DNA of 64,000 nucleotides from Actinophytocola sp. (GCA_009377385.1 WHUD01000007.1:1-64000), one strand, 5' to 3'. Numbered from the stretch's first letter, positions 18,764-29,013 are shown. Numbers and translations are program-made. The notes: a model not told the origin generated them from the letters alone.

Positions 18764-20314
18764 TTACTTGGGCTGGGCGTCGTGCGATTCGACAGGTGTG
18801 GTTGTGGATGCCGTCGCGGCACCCGATGTCTGGCGTGCGTCGCGTACGGCGCGATAGATGAGAAAGCTGAGCACGCCGATCCAGGCGACGATCAGGCCTG
18901 CCGAGATCGGCCGGGTGATGAAGACCGAGACGTCGTTGTTGGACGCGATCATGGCGGTGACGAAGTAGCGCTCCGCGAGTGGGCCGAGGATCGCGCCGAG
19001 CACGAGTGGCGCGAGAGGATATCCCTTGCGCTGCATGAAGTACCCGAGCACCGCGAAGATCGTCATGATCCAGACGTCGGAGAGTGAGTTGCGGATGGCG
19101 AACGCGCCGATATAGGCGAACAGCACGATCACCGCCGCGACGTAGGCTTCTGGAATGCGCAGCAGCCGGACCATCGGCTTGCTCGCCAACAGCCCGAACA
19201 ACGTCATCAGCACCACGCTCACCAGCAGCGCGGCCATGACGGTGTACACCAGCTCTGGCTGCTGGGCGAAGATCTGCGGTCCCGGCTGGATGTTGTGCAG
19301 CAGCAGCGCTCCGAGGATGACAGCGGTGGCCGCGCTGCCGGGGATGCCGAGCACCAGCAACGGGATGAACGCGCCACCCACGGTCGCGGTGCTCGCCGCC
19401 TGCGGGGCGATAACGCCGTTCGGCGAGCCGGTGCCGACCAGATGCCGTTCCTTGCCCACCTGCTTCTCGACGCCGTAGGCAAGAAACGACGCCACGGTGG
19501 CACCGGCGCCGGGCACCGCACCCATGAGGCTGCCGACGCCGACCCCGCGTGACAGGCTGCCCGCATGCCGCCGGAGCGCGCTGAGGCCGGGAATGCTGGT
19601 GCGCACGCGTGTGGGCTGGTTGCCGACGCCGCCCGCGAACCCGGCGCCGAACCGGATGATGACGTGGCCCAGCGCGTAGATGCCGACCATCGCCGGCAGG
19701 TAGTCGATGCCGTCGCGCAGGATCGGGATGCCGAAGTCGAACCGCACCGTGCCGTACACGGCTTCGACGCCGACCGTGGCGAGCAGCATGCCGACCATCA
19801 GTGCGGTCAGCGACTTCGCGACGGAACGCTCGCCGAGCGCCAGCACGCTGGTGAGGCCGAGCACGACGATGACGCAGTACTCCGCAGGCCCGAAGTTGAG
19901 GGCCACCGTCGCGAACGGCTTGGCCGCGAAGGTCACGAGCAGCCAGGCCGCCATGCCACCCGCGAAGGCGGCCACCGCAGCCCAGCCGAGGGCCTCTGCG
20001 GCGCGGCCCTTGCGGGTCATCTCGTAGCCGTCCCACAGCAGCGGCACCTGGTCGGGCGTTCCCGGGATGCGCAGCAGGACAGCCGTGATCGCGCCACCGT
20101 AGGTGCCCGCGATGTAGACGGCGACCATGAGGGCGACGCCGATGTCGACGGGCATGCCATAGGTGAACGGCAGGATCAGCAGCAGGCCCATCACGAAGGT
20201 CAGGCCGGGTAGCACCCCGACGAGCATGCCGATGACGACGCCGAGCACCAGCGCCAGCCACAAGGTGGGGCCGAAGCTGGTCAGCGTGTCGGCGATGCCG
20301 GCTAACGTGTTCAT
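18764..20314 (-). CDS. Tripartite tricarboxylate transporter large membrane subunit (TctA)
   Basis: 516 aa, GVLPGLTFVMGLLLILPFTYGMP; GAVPGAGATVASFLAYGVEKQ; LGIPGSAATAVILGALL. Confidence 0.93.
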   Translation of the reverse strand: MNTLAGIADTLTSFGPTLWLALVLGVVIGMLVGVLPGLTFVMGLLLILPFTYGMPVDIGVALMVAVYIAGTYGGAITAVLLRIPGTPDQVPLLWDGYEMTRKGRAAEALGWAAVAAFAGGMAAWLLVTFAAKPFATVALNFGPAEYCVIVVLGLTSVLALGERSVAKSLTALMVGMLLATVGVEAVYGTVRFDFGIPILRDGIDYLPAMVGIYALGHVIIRFGAGFAGGVGNQPTRVRTSIPGLSALRRHAGSLSRGVGVGSLMGAVPGAGATVASFLAYGVEKQVGKERHLVGTGSPNGVIAPQAASTATVGGAFIPLLVLGIPGSAATAVILGALLLHNIQPGPQIFAQQPELVYTVMAALLVSVVLMTLFGLLASKPMVRLLRIPEAYVAAVIVLFAYIGAFAIRNSLSDVWIMTIFAVLGYFMQRKGYPLAPLVLGAILGPLAERYFVTAMIASNNDVSVFITRPISAGLIVAWIGVLSFLIYRAVRDARQTSGAATASTTTPVESHDAQPK

Positions 20315-20350
20315 GGCTTCTCTTTTCCGATCGTGCGGCCGGGCAGGCGG

Positions 20351-20965
20351 TCAGTAGGCGCCGATGAGCTGGAGGAGCCGGAAGGTGATGAGGTCGAAGA
20401 TCCCGAACCCCGTCGGCAACGAGATGTAGACGACCTTGACGAAGATGAAGGCGAAACCGACCGACAGCGCGACGGCCAGCGGGATGGTGAGCCACAGCCT
20501 GCGCTTGCCTGACAGGTACAGGAACAGCGTCACGAAGCAGGCTGTCGCGATGACCCAGCCCAGGTACACCGTCGCGATGACGTAGCCGACGGTCATTCCC
20601 ATGACGACGGCGATCCTGCGTCGGGAGAGGTTCTCGGACGCGAGCTCGTCGTCCGCGATGGCACGACCGCCGATGCTCGCGCGCAGCTCCCTGACGATGA
20701 GGAAGACGAGCGCGACGGCAAGCAGGCCGATCAGGATGCGGGGGTAGAGCGCGGGGCCTGGTCCGCCGGTGCTGCCAGCGGTGTAACCGGCGGTTTGCCA
20801 GTACAACACGCAGCAGGCCACGAGCGCGGCCAGCTCAGGGCCGATGCGCCGTAGCGCGTGTCTGAGGCGTGGACGTGGCTCGGGTGTCGTGGTGTGAGCG
20901 GCCACGTCGCCGGGCGGGGCGGTCCCCGCATCGAGTGTGGTGCGGGTGGGTGGAGCCTCGTGCAT
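20351..20965 (-). CDS. Tripartite tricarboxylate transporter small membrane subunit (TctB)
   Basis: Four predicted TM segments; position upstream of TctA/TctC. Confidence 0.85.
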   Translation of the reverse strand: MHEAPPTRTTLDAGTAPPGDVAAHTTTPEPRPRLRHALRRIGPELAALVACCVLYWQTAGYTAGSTGGPGPALYPRILIGLLAVALVFLIVRELRASIGGRAIADDELASENLSRRRIAVVMGMTVGYVIATVYLGWVIATACFVTLFLYLSGKRRLWLTIPLAVALSVGFAFIFVKVVYISLPTGFGIFDLITFRLLQLIGAY

Positions 20966-21015
20966 GCCGTGTGCCTCCGTCCTCCGCGACGCTGGCCGTG
21001 ACGCGGACTCCGTAC

Positions 21016-21030
21016 TGCCATATAGTGGCA
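21016..21030. promoter_or_regulatory. Palindromic candidate IclR operator TGCCA-TATAG-TGGCA
   Basis: Perfect 5-bp arms in the divergent tctB/iclR intergenic region; matches 13236-13250 site. Confidence 0.5.
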
Positions 21031-21159
21031 ATGGCTTTCACGAAAACATACCTACCGGATCGGGTGACGTCAATCACGACGAGGAAGGCGATGCGATGAT
21101 GCGATGGTCACCAGGGACAATCACCGGTGGGATTGCCGGTGCGGAACAGGGAGCGGGAC

Positions 21160-21960
21160 ATGGCCCAGCGTCAGGCAGCGGTGTCCGGCGAGCGCGCGGA
21201 CGAGGTCGGCGGGACACGCGCCATCGGGCGTGCGCTCGCGGTGCTCGGCGCGCTCAGGGACGCCAAGGGGGAGCTCGGCTTCACCGAGATCGTCAACCAG
21301 CTCGACCTCAACGCAAGTACGGTGCACCGCATCCTGCGGGCTCTCGTCAACGCGGGCTACGTCAGCAAGAACCCGCAGGAGCGGTACCGATTGGGCAGGG
21401 AGGCGTTCCTGCTGGGCCACGCCGCCGAACGCGGGCTGGGCTTTGATCTGGTGCTGCCCGCACTCGAACGGGCCGCGGAGGCGACGGGGGAATCGGTCAA
21501 CCTGGTGATCAGAAACGGCGCGGAGGGCGTTGTCGTGCTTCGGGTCGAGTCGAAGCAGCGGCTGCGGTTCGCCCAGCCGGTCGGCACACGAATCCCGCTG
21601 CACTGCACCAGCACCGGCAAGGTGCTGCTCGCGTTCAGCGATGATCCGAAGGCCGAGCTGGCCCAGCTCGGCAGGCTGAGCCGCGAGACGCCTGCCACCA
21701 TCACGTCCAAGCGCGAGCTCGCCGACGAGCTCACGGCGATCCGGAGCACCGGTTACGCCGTGAACCGGGCGGAACGGATGCCGGGCGTGCACGGTGTCGC
21801 AGCTCCAGTGCGGGTTGCCGACGTTCCGGTGAGCGCGGCGGTCGCGGTGCAGGGCCCCGACATCAGGATGCCGGATGAACGCATCGCCGAGCTGGGTCGC
21901 ATTGTCGTCGACCTCGCCGCCGAGGTCGCGACGCTGATCCCGGCGGGCTGGGAGATGTAG
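21160..21960 (+). CDS. IclR-family transcriptional regulator
   Basis: FTEIVNQLDLNASTVHRILRALVNAGYV; RVESKQRLRFAQPVGTRIPLHCTSTGKVLLA. Confidence 0.93.
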   Translation: MAQRQAAVSGERADEVGGTRAIGRALAVLGALRDAKGELGFTEIVNQLDLNASTVHRILRALVNAGYVSKNPQERYRLGREAFLLGHAAERGLGFDLVLPALERAAEATGESVNLVIRNGAEGVVVLRVESKQRLRFAQPVGTRIPLHCTSTGKVLLAFSDDPKAELAQLGRLSRETPATITSKRELADELTAIRSTGYAVNRAERMPGVHGVAAPVRVADVPVSAAVAVQGPDIRMPDERIAELGRIVVDLAAEVATLIPAGWEM

Positions 21961-21964
21961 CCGC

Positions 21965-23539
21965 TCACTCCAGCGGGTCCGTGTCAGGCCCGAGCACGCG
22001 GTGCGTCAGGCGTTCGGACTGTGGGGGGATGTCGTGGACGTCGGCCTCCAGCCCTGCGGCACGGGCCTGGTCGAGCAGCGAGCGGAGCACCAGCGCGCCG
22101 GTGGTGTCGATCCTGCCGAGCCGGTTGAGCTCGATCACCAGCCGGGTGGCGTCGGGGTGGTCGGCGAGCGCGTCGAGCAGGGTGGCATCCAGCCGTTGCG
22201 CGGTGCTGAACCACAGCACGCCCCTCGGGGTGAAGGTGAGGACGCCGTCGTGCTCGGCGACGTCGATCTCCAGTTGCAGCGACCGCCACAGGAACACGCC
22301 GACCGACAGCCCGACCCCGGCAACCACGGCGAGGTCGATCCGGGGCGCGAGCAGCAGCGTCGCCACGAACGTCGTCCAAGCGATCAGCGCCTGCGGCAGC
22401 GAGAGCCGCCACAGCCGCAGCAGTGGACGGACGCGCATCAGCCCGAGCACCGAGACGATCACGATCGCGCCAAGCACGGCGAGCGGCAGTGGTTCGAGCA
22501 CGGCGGCGAACGGCAGGAACGCCAGCACCGTCAGCCCGGTGACCGCGCCAGCCACCCTGCTGCGGGCGCCGGAGAGCCGGTTCACCGAGCTGCGGGAGAA
22601 CGACCCGCCGCACGGCATACCGCCGAACGTGGCCGCCGCGATGTTGGCCGCGCCCTGGCTGATGAACTCGCGGTTCGCGCTCCATCGGGTGCGCTCCTCC
22701 GATGCGAACCGCCGCGAGATCGACGCCGCCTCGGAGAACCCGACCAGTGCGATGATCGCCCCGGACAGCACCAGCGTCGGCAGCTTCGTCCACGAAATGT
22801 CGTCCAGCGTGAACGGCAGAAACCCGGACGGGACCGCGCCGACGACCTCGCCGGAGTAGAAGCCCATGCCGGACACCGCGACGCCGACGAGCGCCGCAAC
22901 CAGCACGCCGGGGAACAGCGCGTGCAGCTTGCGCCCGCCCAGGATGAGCAGCGCCGTCATCGCCGTCATCAGCATCGCGGCCATGGCCCATCGGTCCGGG
23001 TTCGACAGCGCCCACACCGCCTGCAGGATCACGTTGTCGTAGTCGGGCGGGGACGTGCCGAGCGCCTTCGGCAGCTGCGAGCTGGCGATCAGGATCGCCG
23101 ACGCCGGCACGAAGCCGAGCAGCATCGGCTGCGACATCAGGTACGCCACCCAGCCCGCGCGCAGCAGCCCGAGCAGCACCCTTGTCAGGCCGACGACGAG
23201 GGCCAGCGCCAGCCCCAGCCCGACGTACTCCGGGCTGCCCGGCGTCGCCATGGTGCTGAGCGCGCCGAACGTCAGCAGCGAGGTGATCGCGACCGGCCCG
23301 GTCTGCAGGTACGGCGACGACGCGAACAGCGCCGCGATGATCGGCGGCAGCGCCCCCGCGTAGAGCCCCACGATCGGCGGCATCCCGGCCAGGTCGGCGT
23401 AGGCGAGCGACTGCGGGATGCCGATCATCGCCACGCTGACACCGGCGAGTAGATCGTGCCCGAGCCAATTGCGCCACGACGGACGTCCGCCGTGGTCAGC
23501 GTTCCGTCGTGGCCACGAGGTCAATTCCCGCAGGTTCAC
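21965..23539 (-). CDS. SulP-family anion permease with STAS domain
   Basis: GVSVAMIGIPQSLAYADLAGMPPIVGLYAG; C-terminal STAS. Confidence 0.92.
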   Translation of the reverse strand: MNLRELTSWPRRNADHGGRPSWRNWLGHDLLAGVSVAMIGIPQSLAYADLAGMPPIVGLYAGALPPIIAALFASSPYLQTGPVAITSLLTFGALSTMATPGSPEYVGLGLALALVVGLTRVLLGLLRAGWVAYLMSQPMLLGFVPASAILIASSQLPKALGTSPPDYDNVILQAVWALSNPDRWAMAAMLMTAMTALLILGGRKLHALFPGVLVAALVGVAVSGMGFYSGEVVGAVPSGFLPFTLDDISWTKLPTLVLSGAIIALVGFSEAASISRRFASEERTRWSANREFISQGAANIAAATFGGMPCGGSFSRSSVNRLSGARSRVAGAVTGLTVLAFLPFAAVLEPLPLAVLGAIVIVSVLGLMRVRPLLRLWRLSLPQALIAWTTFVATLLLAPRIDLAVVAGVGLSVGVFLWRSLQLEIDVAEHDGVLTFTPRGVLWFSTAQRLDATLLDALADHPDATRLVIELNRLGRIDTTGALVLRSLLDQARAAGLEADVHDIPPQSERLTHRVLGPDTDPLE

Positions 23540-23547
23540 CCATCACC

Positions 23548-24666
23548 TCATCCAGTACCGACAACACTCAAGGGCAGCGGCACCCCAGCGAGGGACCGCT
23601 TCACCACCGGCAGCCGCGTCGCCACCTCCGCCAGCGCCACCGCGGACGGCGCGTCCGGCGTGCTCGCCACCACCGGGGTACCCGCGTCGCAGGACGCGGT
23701 CAGCGCGGCGTCGATCGGGATCTGCCCGAGCAGCTCGGTGTCCAGCTCGTCAGCCAGCTGTTGGCCGCCGCCGGAGCCGAACAACGCCGTGTGCCTGCCG
23801 CATTCGCACGCGAGCGAGCTCATGTTCTCCACCACCCCGGCGATGGGCATCCGCATGTCGCGTGCCATCCGCCCTACCCGGGACGCCACCGTCTGCGCGG
23901 CGGTCTGCGGCGTGGTCACCGCGAGCAACGCGGCCTGGGGGAGCAGCTCGAGCAGCGACAGCGTGATGTCACCGGTACCCGGCGGCAGGTCGATCAGCAA
24001 TACGTCCGGCTCATCCCAGTGTACGTCGGTGAGGAACTGCTCCAACGCCTTGTGCAGCATCGGCCCGCGCCACACCACCGGCTCGCCGTCCTCGACGAAG
24101 AACCCGACCGACATCAGCCGCACCCCGTGTGCCTCAACCGGCAGCATCAGCCCCTTGAGCGCGACCGGGTTGCGCCGCACCCCGAACAGCTGCGGCACCG
24201 AGTAGCCCCAGACGTCGGCGTCCAGCACCCCCACCCGGTTGCCCCGCGCCGCAAGCGCCACCGCGAGGTTGGCCGTCACGGTGGACTTGCCGACGCCGCC
24301 CTTGCCGCTGGCCACGGCGTAGACCTGGGTGTGTTCGCCGATGCCTGTGGCGCGCTGCTCCCGCAGGCGTTGCGCCAGGGCGAGCCGTTCTCGCTCGGAC
24401 ATCGTCTCGAAGCTGACCTCGACGGAGCTGACCCCGGCGACCGTGCTGGCCGCCGCCGTGATGTCGTCGCGGAGGCGATCGCGCAGCGGGCAGCGGGACG
24501 TGGTCAGCGCGACCTCCACGTGCACCCTGCCGCCGCGTCCCGCGCGCGCATCGCGCAGCATGCCAAGCGAGCGCAGGCTCCGGTGGATCTCAGGGTCCTC
24601 GACGGCGCCGACGGCGTCCCACAGTGCCGCCTCGTCGATGCCGCGGGTATGGATGCGGGTCAGCAT
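23548..24666 (-). CDS. Mrp/NBP35-type P-loop ATPase with N-terminal MIP18 (DUF59) domain
   Basis: VASGKGGVGKSTVTANLAVALA; DLPPGTGDITLSL; GVVENMSSLAC. Confidence 0.93.
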   Translation of the reverse strand: MLTRIHTRGIDEAALWDAVGAVEDPEIHRSLRSLGMLRDARAGRGGRVHVEVALTTSRCPLRDRLRDDITAAASTVAGVSSVEVSFETMSERERLALAQRLREQRATGIGEHTQVYAVASGKGGVGKSTVTANLAVALAARGNRVGVLDADVWGYSVPQLFGVRRNPVALKGLMLPVEAHGVRLMSVGFFVEDGEPVVWRGPMLHKALEQFLTDVHWDEPDVLLIDLPPGTGDITLSLLELLPQAALLAVTTPQTAAQTVASRVGRMARDMRMPIAGVVENMSSLACECGRHTALFGSGGGQQLADELDTELLGQIPIDAALTASCDAGTPVVASTPDAPSAVALAEVATRLPVVKRSLAGVPLPLSVVGTG

Positions 24667-27494
24667 GGTGTGTCCGTCCGATAGCCGCGCCGGGTCGGGG
24701 CGAGCGGGCGCATCATGAACTCCGGCCGTCGCTGCCCGCCGGGCCCGAGCGTCGGGCGAGCCTTGGCCAGCCACTCGCGGTACACCTCGGCGGAGCGCCG
24801 GGTGTCGACGTAGACGTCGCCGTAACGGTCGTCCGGCCGTGCCTGCTCCATCCGGATCTTCTGCAGCCAGCAGTGCATGCCGGAATGCGGGTCGGGGTGC
24901 ACCGCGAACGCCAGGTTCTGATGCACGCCGGGGTCCTCCCAGGTGATCCGCGACGAGTCCGGGTCGGACGAGTCGAACGGCACGACGCCGCCCTTGTGCC
25001 GCAGCAGCCAGGTGTGCTCACCGTCCGGATGGGACAGCTCCACCATTCCGGACACCCAGCGGCTGCCCTCGCCGGGATGCAGCCGCCACCGTCCCATGTG
25101 GTGCGACAGCGCGCACACGCCCGGCCGGATGCCCTCGGTGACCCACACCCGCGCCACGAAGTAGCCGATCTCGGTGCTGATCCGCACCAGGTCGTCGGTG
25201 CGCACCCCGTGCCGGGCGGCGTCGGTGGAGTTCAGCCACAGCGGGTGGGTGTTGGAGATCTCGTTGAGGTACTTCGCGTTGCCGGAGCGGGTGTGGATCA
25301 GCGTCGGCAGCCGGAACGTCGGCACCAGCACCAGCTCGCCCGCGTCGACGTCGACCTCGCTGCGGGCCACATGTGAGCGGATGTAGCCGGGGGTTGCGTG
25401 CTCGCCATGGCCCCAGTCGCGCATCGCGGTGGCGTACACCTCCAGCTTCCGCGACGGCGTCGGCCAGCCGAACGTGACGTCGCCGTCGTCGTGGCGCACG
25501 CCCATCGCACCCGCCTCGCCGAACACCGGAGCCACCGAGTCCAGCGTGACCGGCTTGCGCACCACGCTCTGCTCATCGACGGCGGTGTCGGCCAGTTCGG
25601 CGTCGGTGAGCGGGCGCTCGTCGACGCGGTAGACGTCGGTGTCGACCTCGACGACGCCGTAGCGGCGCATGTACTCCAGCGGCGTCATGCCCTGCTCGGC
25701 CGCCTTCTCCGGCAGGCCGGGGACGCTGTGCTCGAACACCCAGCGGTAGTAGTCGTCGGTGGACATCTTCTCGCCGGAGCGGTACGGCGACTCGAAGTAC
25801 TTCCTGATACCCAGCGCGCCGTCCGGGTCGATCCGCCAGGACAGCTCGAACCAGAACTCGTTCTCCTCCCACACCTCGCCGGGGTTGGCGTCGCGGGTGT
25901 CGGTGTAGTCCTGGCCCAGCTTGTCCATCGCGACCCGCCGCACCGGCTGCCGGAAGCCGAGCCACTTGCCTGCGTGGGTCTCGTACGAGTGGGTGTCGTG
26001 CCGCTCGCTGGCATGGCCCATCGGCAGCACGTAGTCGGCGAACTCGGCGGTCTCCGACCACGTCGGTGTCAGCGCGACGTGCAGTCCGATCTTGTCCTGG
26101 TCGGTCAGCGTCTCGATCCAGGTGAAGCCGTCCGGGTTGGTCCAGATCGGGTTGTAGACGCGGGAGAAGTAGACATCGAGCGTGCCGCGTCCCTCGCGCA
26201 GGAAGTGCGGCAGCAGGAACGACAGCTCGTTGGTGGCCAGCGGGTACTCGCGCGGCCAGACCAGCTCGTTCCAGTGCTCGTGGTGGCCGGGCATGTTTGG
26301 GCCCTGCGGGATGAACTTGTGCCAGCCGTTCGGGCTGGTGCCGCCGCGCCCGCCGATGCTGCCGGTCAGTGCGAGCACGAACCACAGCGCCCGCGCCACC
26401 TGCCAGCCGCCGAGGTTGCCCGCCGCGGCGGCGCGCCAGATGTGGGCGGACAGCCTGCCGTTGCAGTTCGCCACGATCTCGGCGATCTCGGCGATCCGCT
26501 CGGCAGGTACCTGCGCTTCTTCGGCGGCGAACTCGAAGGTGAACTCGGCGTAGTCGGCGGTGATCCGCTCGAGGAACGTCTCGAAGTCGCACTCGGCGTC
26601 CGGGTGGAGCTCGGCCAGGTAGGTCCGCCAGTTGAGCCAGCGGCGAAGGAACGCCTCGTCGATGCGGCGGGTGCGCAGCAGATAGGACGCGACCGCGAGC
26701 AGGATCGCGGCCTCGCTACCGGGCCATGGCGCCAGCCAGGAGTCGGCGTGTGCCGCCGTGTTGGACATCCTGGGATCCAGCACGACCAGCTTCGCGCCGG
26801 ACTGCTTGCCTTCCATGATCCGCTGCGCGTGCGGGTTGAAGTAGTGCCCGGTCTCCAGGTGGCTGGACAGCAGCAGGATGACCTTGGCGTTGGCGTGGTC
26901 GGCGGACGGCCGGTCGAACCCGGTCCACATCGACATGCCGAACCGGGCTCCTGCGGAGCAGATGTTGGTGTGGGTGTTGTGACCGTCGACACCCCAGGTG
27001 TTGAGGATGCGCTCGGTGAAGCCGTCCTCGCCCGGCCGTCCGACGTGGTACATGACGTCTTCGTGGCGGCCTTCGGTGATCGCCGTGCTGATCCGGCCCG
27101 CGATGTCGTTGAGTGCGTCGTCCCAGCTCACCCGCTCCCACTGGCCCGCGCCGCGCTCGCCGGTGCGTCGGAGGGGGTAGAGGATGCGTTCCGGGTCGTT
27201 GAGCTGGTTGACGGTGGCCGGTCCCTTGGCGCAGTTGCGCCCGCGCGATCCGGGGTGGGCGGGGTTGCCCTCCAGCTTCTTGACCGACAGGTCGTCCTTG
27301 TCGACGTAGGCAAGCAGGCCGCACGCGCTCTCGCAGTTGAAACACGTGGTAGGGATCAGCATGTAGGAGTGCGGGACCTTGCGCGGGTGGGCCTTGGCGT
27401 CGTACTCGACGTGGTGGTCCCAGGTGGACACCGGCGGGAAGTTCCGTAGGTGCTCGTGACGTCGTGCCCCTGGCAGGTCCGATTCTACGCTCAT
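24660..27494 (-). CDS. Molybdopterin oxidoreductase catalytic subunit (DMSO-reductase family, SoeA/PsrA-like)
   Basis: N-terminal 4Fe-4S CFNCESACGLLAYV...GRNCAKG, THTNICSAGARFG; no Tat signal visible. Confidence 0.88.
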   Translation of the reverse strand: MSVESDLPGARRHEHLRNFPPVSTWDHHVEYDAKAHPRKVPHSYMLIPTTCFNCESACGLLAYVDKDDLSVKKLEGNPAHPGSRGRNCAKGPATVNQLNDPERILYPLRRTGERGAGQWERVSWDDALNDIAGRISTAITEGRHEDVMYHVGRPGEDGFTERILNTWGVDGHNTHTNICSAGARFGMSMWTGFDRPSADHANAKVILLLSSHLETGHYFNPHAQRIMEGKQSGAKLVVLDPRMSNTAAHADSWLAPWPGSEAAILLAVASYLLRTRRIDEAFLRRWLNWRTYLAELHPDAECDFETFLERITADYAEFTFEFAAEEAQVPAERIAEIAEIVANCNGRLSAHIWRAAAAGNLGGWQVARALWFVLALTGSIGGRGGTSPNGWHKFIPQGPNMPGHHEHWNELVWPREYPLATNELSFLLPHFLREGRGTLDVYFSRVYNPIWTNPDGFTWIETLTDQDKIGLHVALTPTWSETAEFADYVLPMGHASERHDTHSYETHAGKWLGFRQPVRRVAMDKLGQDYTDTRDANPGEVWEENEFWFELSWRIDPDGALGIRKYFESPYRSGEKMSTDDYYRWVFEHSVPGLPEKAAEQGMTPLEYMRRYGVVEVDTDVYRVDERPLTDAELADTAVDEQSVVRKPVTLDSVAPVFGEAGAMGVRHDDGDVTFGWPTPSRKLEVYATAMRDWGHGEHATPGYIRSHVARSEVDVDAGELVLVPTFRLPTLIHTRSGNAKYLNEISNTHPLWLNSTDAARHGVRTDDLVRISTEIGYFVARVWVTEGIRPGVCALSHHMGRWRLHPGEGSRWVSGMVELSHPDGEHTWLLRHKGGVVPFDSSDPDSSRITWEDPGVHQNLAFAVHPDPHSGMHCWLQKIRMEQARPDDRYGDVYVDTRRSAEVYREWLAKARPTLGPGGQRRPEFMMRPLAPTRRGYRTDTPC

Positions 27495-27504
27495 GACGAT
27501 CCTT

Positions 27505-29013
27505 TCAGGACAGCGGGACGTCTTGGCCTGCGCGGACGAACACGCTCTCGTATGCCAGCAGCGCGGCCTGCACCAGCAGCCCGGCCACGGCGGCGACCAG
27601 CAGCGTGCCCGCCGCCCATGCGGTTCCTGCGACGGCGGCGGCGAGCGCGGCAAGACCGATGCCGCCGGTCCAGAACAGGCGGGCGTAGCGGCCGTGGGTG
27701 ACCATGTGTGCAGCGGTCGCGGCCTGGGCGCTGGTGTGCCTGCCGAGGAACTCGAACAGCACCATCACCACGTGCCCGAGAGTGCCCAGCGTCAGGGCCG
27801 CCAGCAGGAAGGTGGACGGGCCTGCCCCGATGCTTGCCAGCGCCATGGCGCCCGCGCCGACCATCACCGCCTGCACGATCAGGTGCCAGAACAGCAACGG
27901 CGACTGCCACAGGTCGCGGCCTTCGGCCTGGCCGAACAGGAAGCCGGTGTAGCCCGCCGTCATGGCCGCCGCGAGCAGCGCTGGCACCGCGAGCCAGTCG
28001 TAAACGACGTCCGGCGCGCCGAGCACCCCTGCAGCCAGCCACGCGGTGAACAGCGCCGCCCCGGCCGCGAGCACGACCGCGCCCCAGAACATCCACGAGC
28101 GCGGGTTCGGCTTCAGCAGGATGTAGAGGAACCGCTCCGGCCGCTTGAGGTCCCACACCAGCAGCGCGCCGGTGATCGCGATGCCCGCCACACCCAGCAC
28201 GGGCGCGACGACGTCACCGACACCGCCGAGGTCGACGCCGAGCAGGTGCGCCAACGCCGCGAGCAACATCGCGCCAGCGCCGACCGCTTTGGTCCAGAGG
28301 TACGTCGTCACCCGCCAGCCCCACGGGCGAGGGTGGGCGGTGTTGAGCGTGGTGCGGGCCTTGCTGACCGGGTCGGTCGGCAGATCGCGCGACACCTCGC
28401 GGCGGTGCTCGTCGGGGCGGGCCCACAGATAGGAGTCGCCGGTCGGCGCGGCGGTCGGGTCGAGCACGGCGCGGTCGGCGCCGAGGTAGAAGACGTTGGG
28501 GCCGGTGTTCTGCTCCGGCGCGCGCACCTGCACCGGATTGGTGTTGACCAGCTTCGCGATGCCGCTCTCCGGGTCGTCCAGGTCGCCAACCCAGATGGAG
28601 TGTGTGGGGCAGACGACCACGCAGGCGGGTTCGAGCTCCTCATCGACGCGGTGGGCGCAGAAGTTGCACTTGGCTGCGGTGTTGGTGTCGGCATCGATGT
28701 AGATCGCGTCGTAGGGGCAGCCCTGCATGCACGCCTTGCAGCCGATGCAACGCTCGTTGTCGAAGTCGACGATGCCGTCGTCGCGCTTGAACAGTGCCTG
28801 CGTGGGGCAGATCGTGACGCACGGGGCGTCGGTGCAGTGGTTGCAGCGCATCACGCCGAAGTCACGGGTGGTAGCGGGGAACTCGCCCGACTCGACGTAC
28901 TTCACCCAGGTGCGGAACTGGCCGACCGGCACGTCGTGCTCGGTCTTGCAGGCCACGGTGCAGGCGTGACACCCGATGCAGGTGTTCTGGTCGATGGCGA
29001 AGCCATACCGCAT
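27505..29013 (-). CDS. Fused 4Fe-4S dicluster (SoeB/NrfC-like) and NrfD/DmsC-like membrane anchor
   Basis: CIGCHACTVACKTEHDVPVGQFRTWVKYVE; CNHCTDAPCVTICP; CIGCKACMQGCPYDA; CNFCAHRVDEELEPACVVVCP; C-terminal half with about 8 TM. Confidence 0.88.
   Translation of the reverse strand: MRYGFAIDQNTCIGCHACTVACKTEHDVPVGQFRTWVKYVESGEFPATTRDFGVMRCNHCTDAPCVTICPTQALFKRDDGIVDFDNERCIGCKACMQGCPYDAIYIDADTNTAAKCNFCAHRVDEELEPACVVVCPTHSIWVGDLDDPESGIAKLVNTNPVQVRAPEQNTGPNVFYLGADRAVLDPTAAPTGDSYLWARPDEHRREVSRDLPTDPVSKARTTLNTAHPRPWGWRVTTYLWTKAVGAGAMLLAALAHLLGVDLGGVGDVVAPVLGVAGIAITGALLVWDLKRPERFLYILLKPNPRSWMFWGAVVLAAGAALFTAWLAAGVLGAPDVVYDWLAVPALLAAAMTAGYTGFLFGQAEGRDLWQSPLLFWHLIVQAVMVGAGAMALASIGAGPSTFLLAALTLGTLGHVVMVLFEFLGRHTSAQAATAAHMVTHGRYARLFWTGGIGLAALAAAVAGTAWAAGTLLVAAVAGLLVQAALLAYESVFVRAGQDVPLS

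Noticed and set aside
25398-27449. 683-aa plus-strand ORF opposite the Mo oxidoreductase
   Set aside because: Antisense shadow ORF; Mo enzyme has convincing motifs throughout
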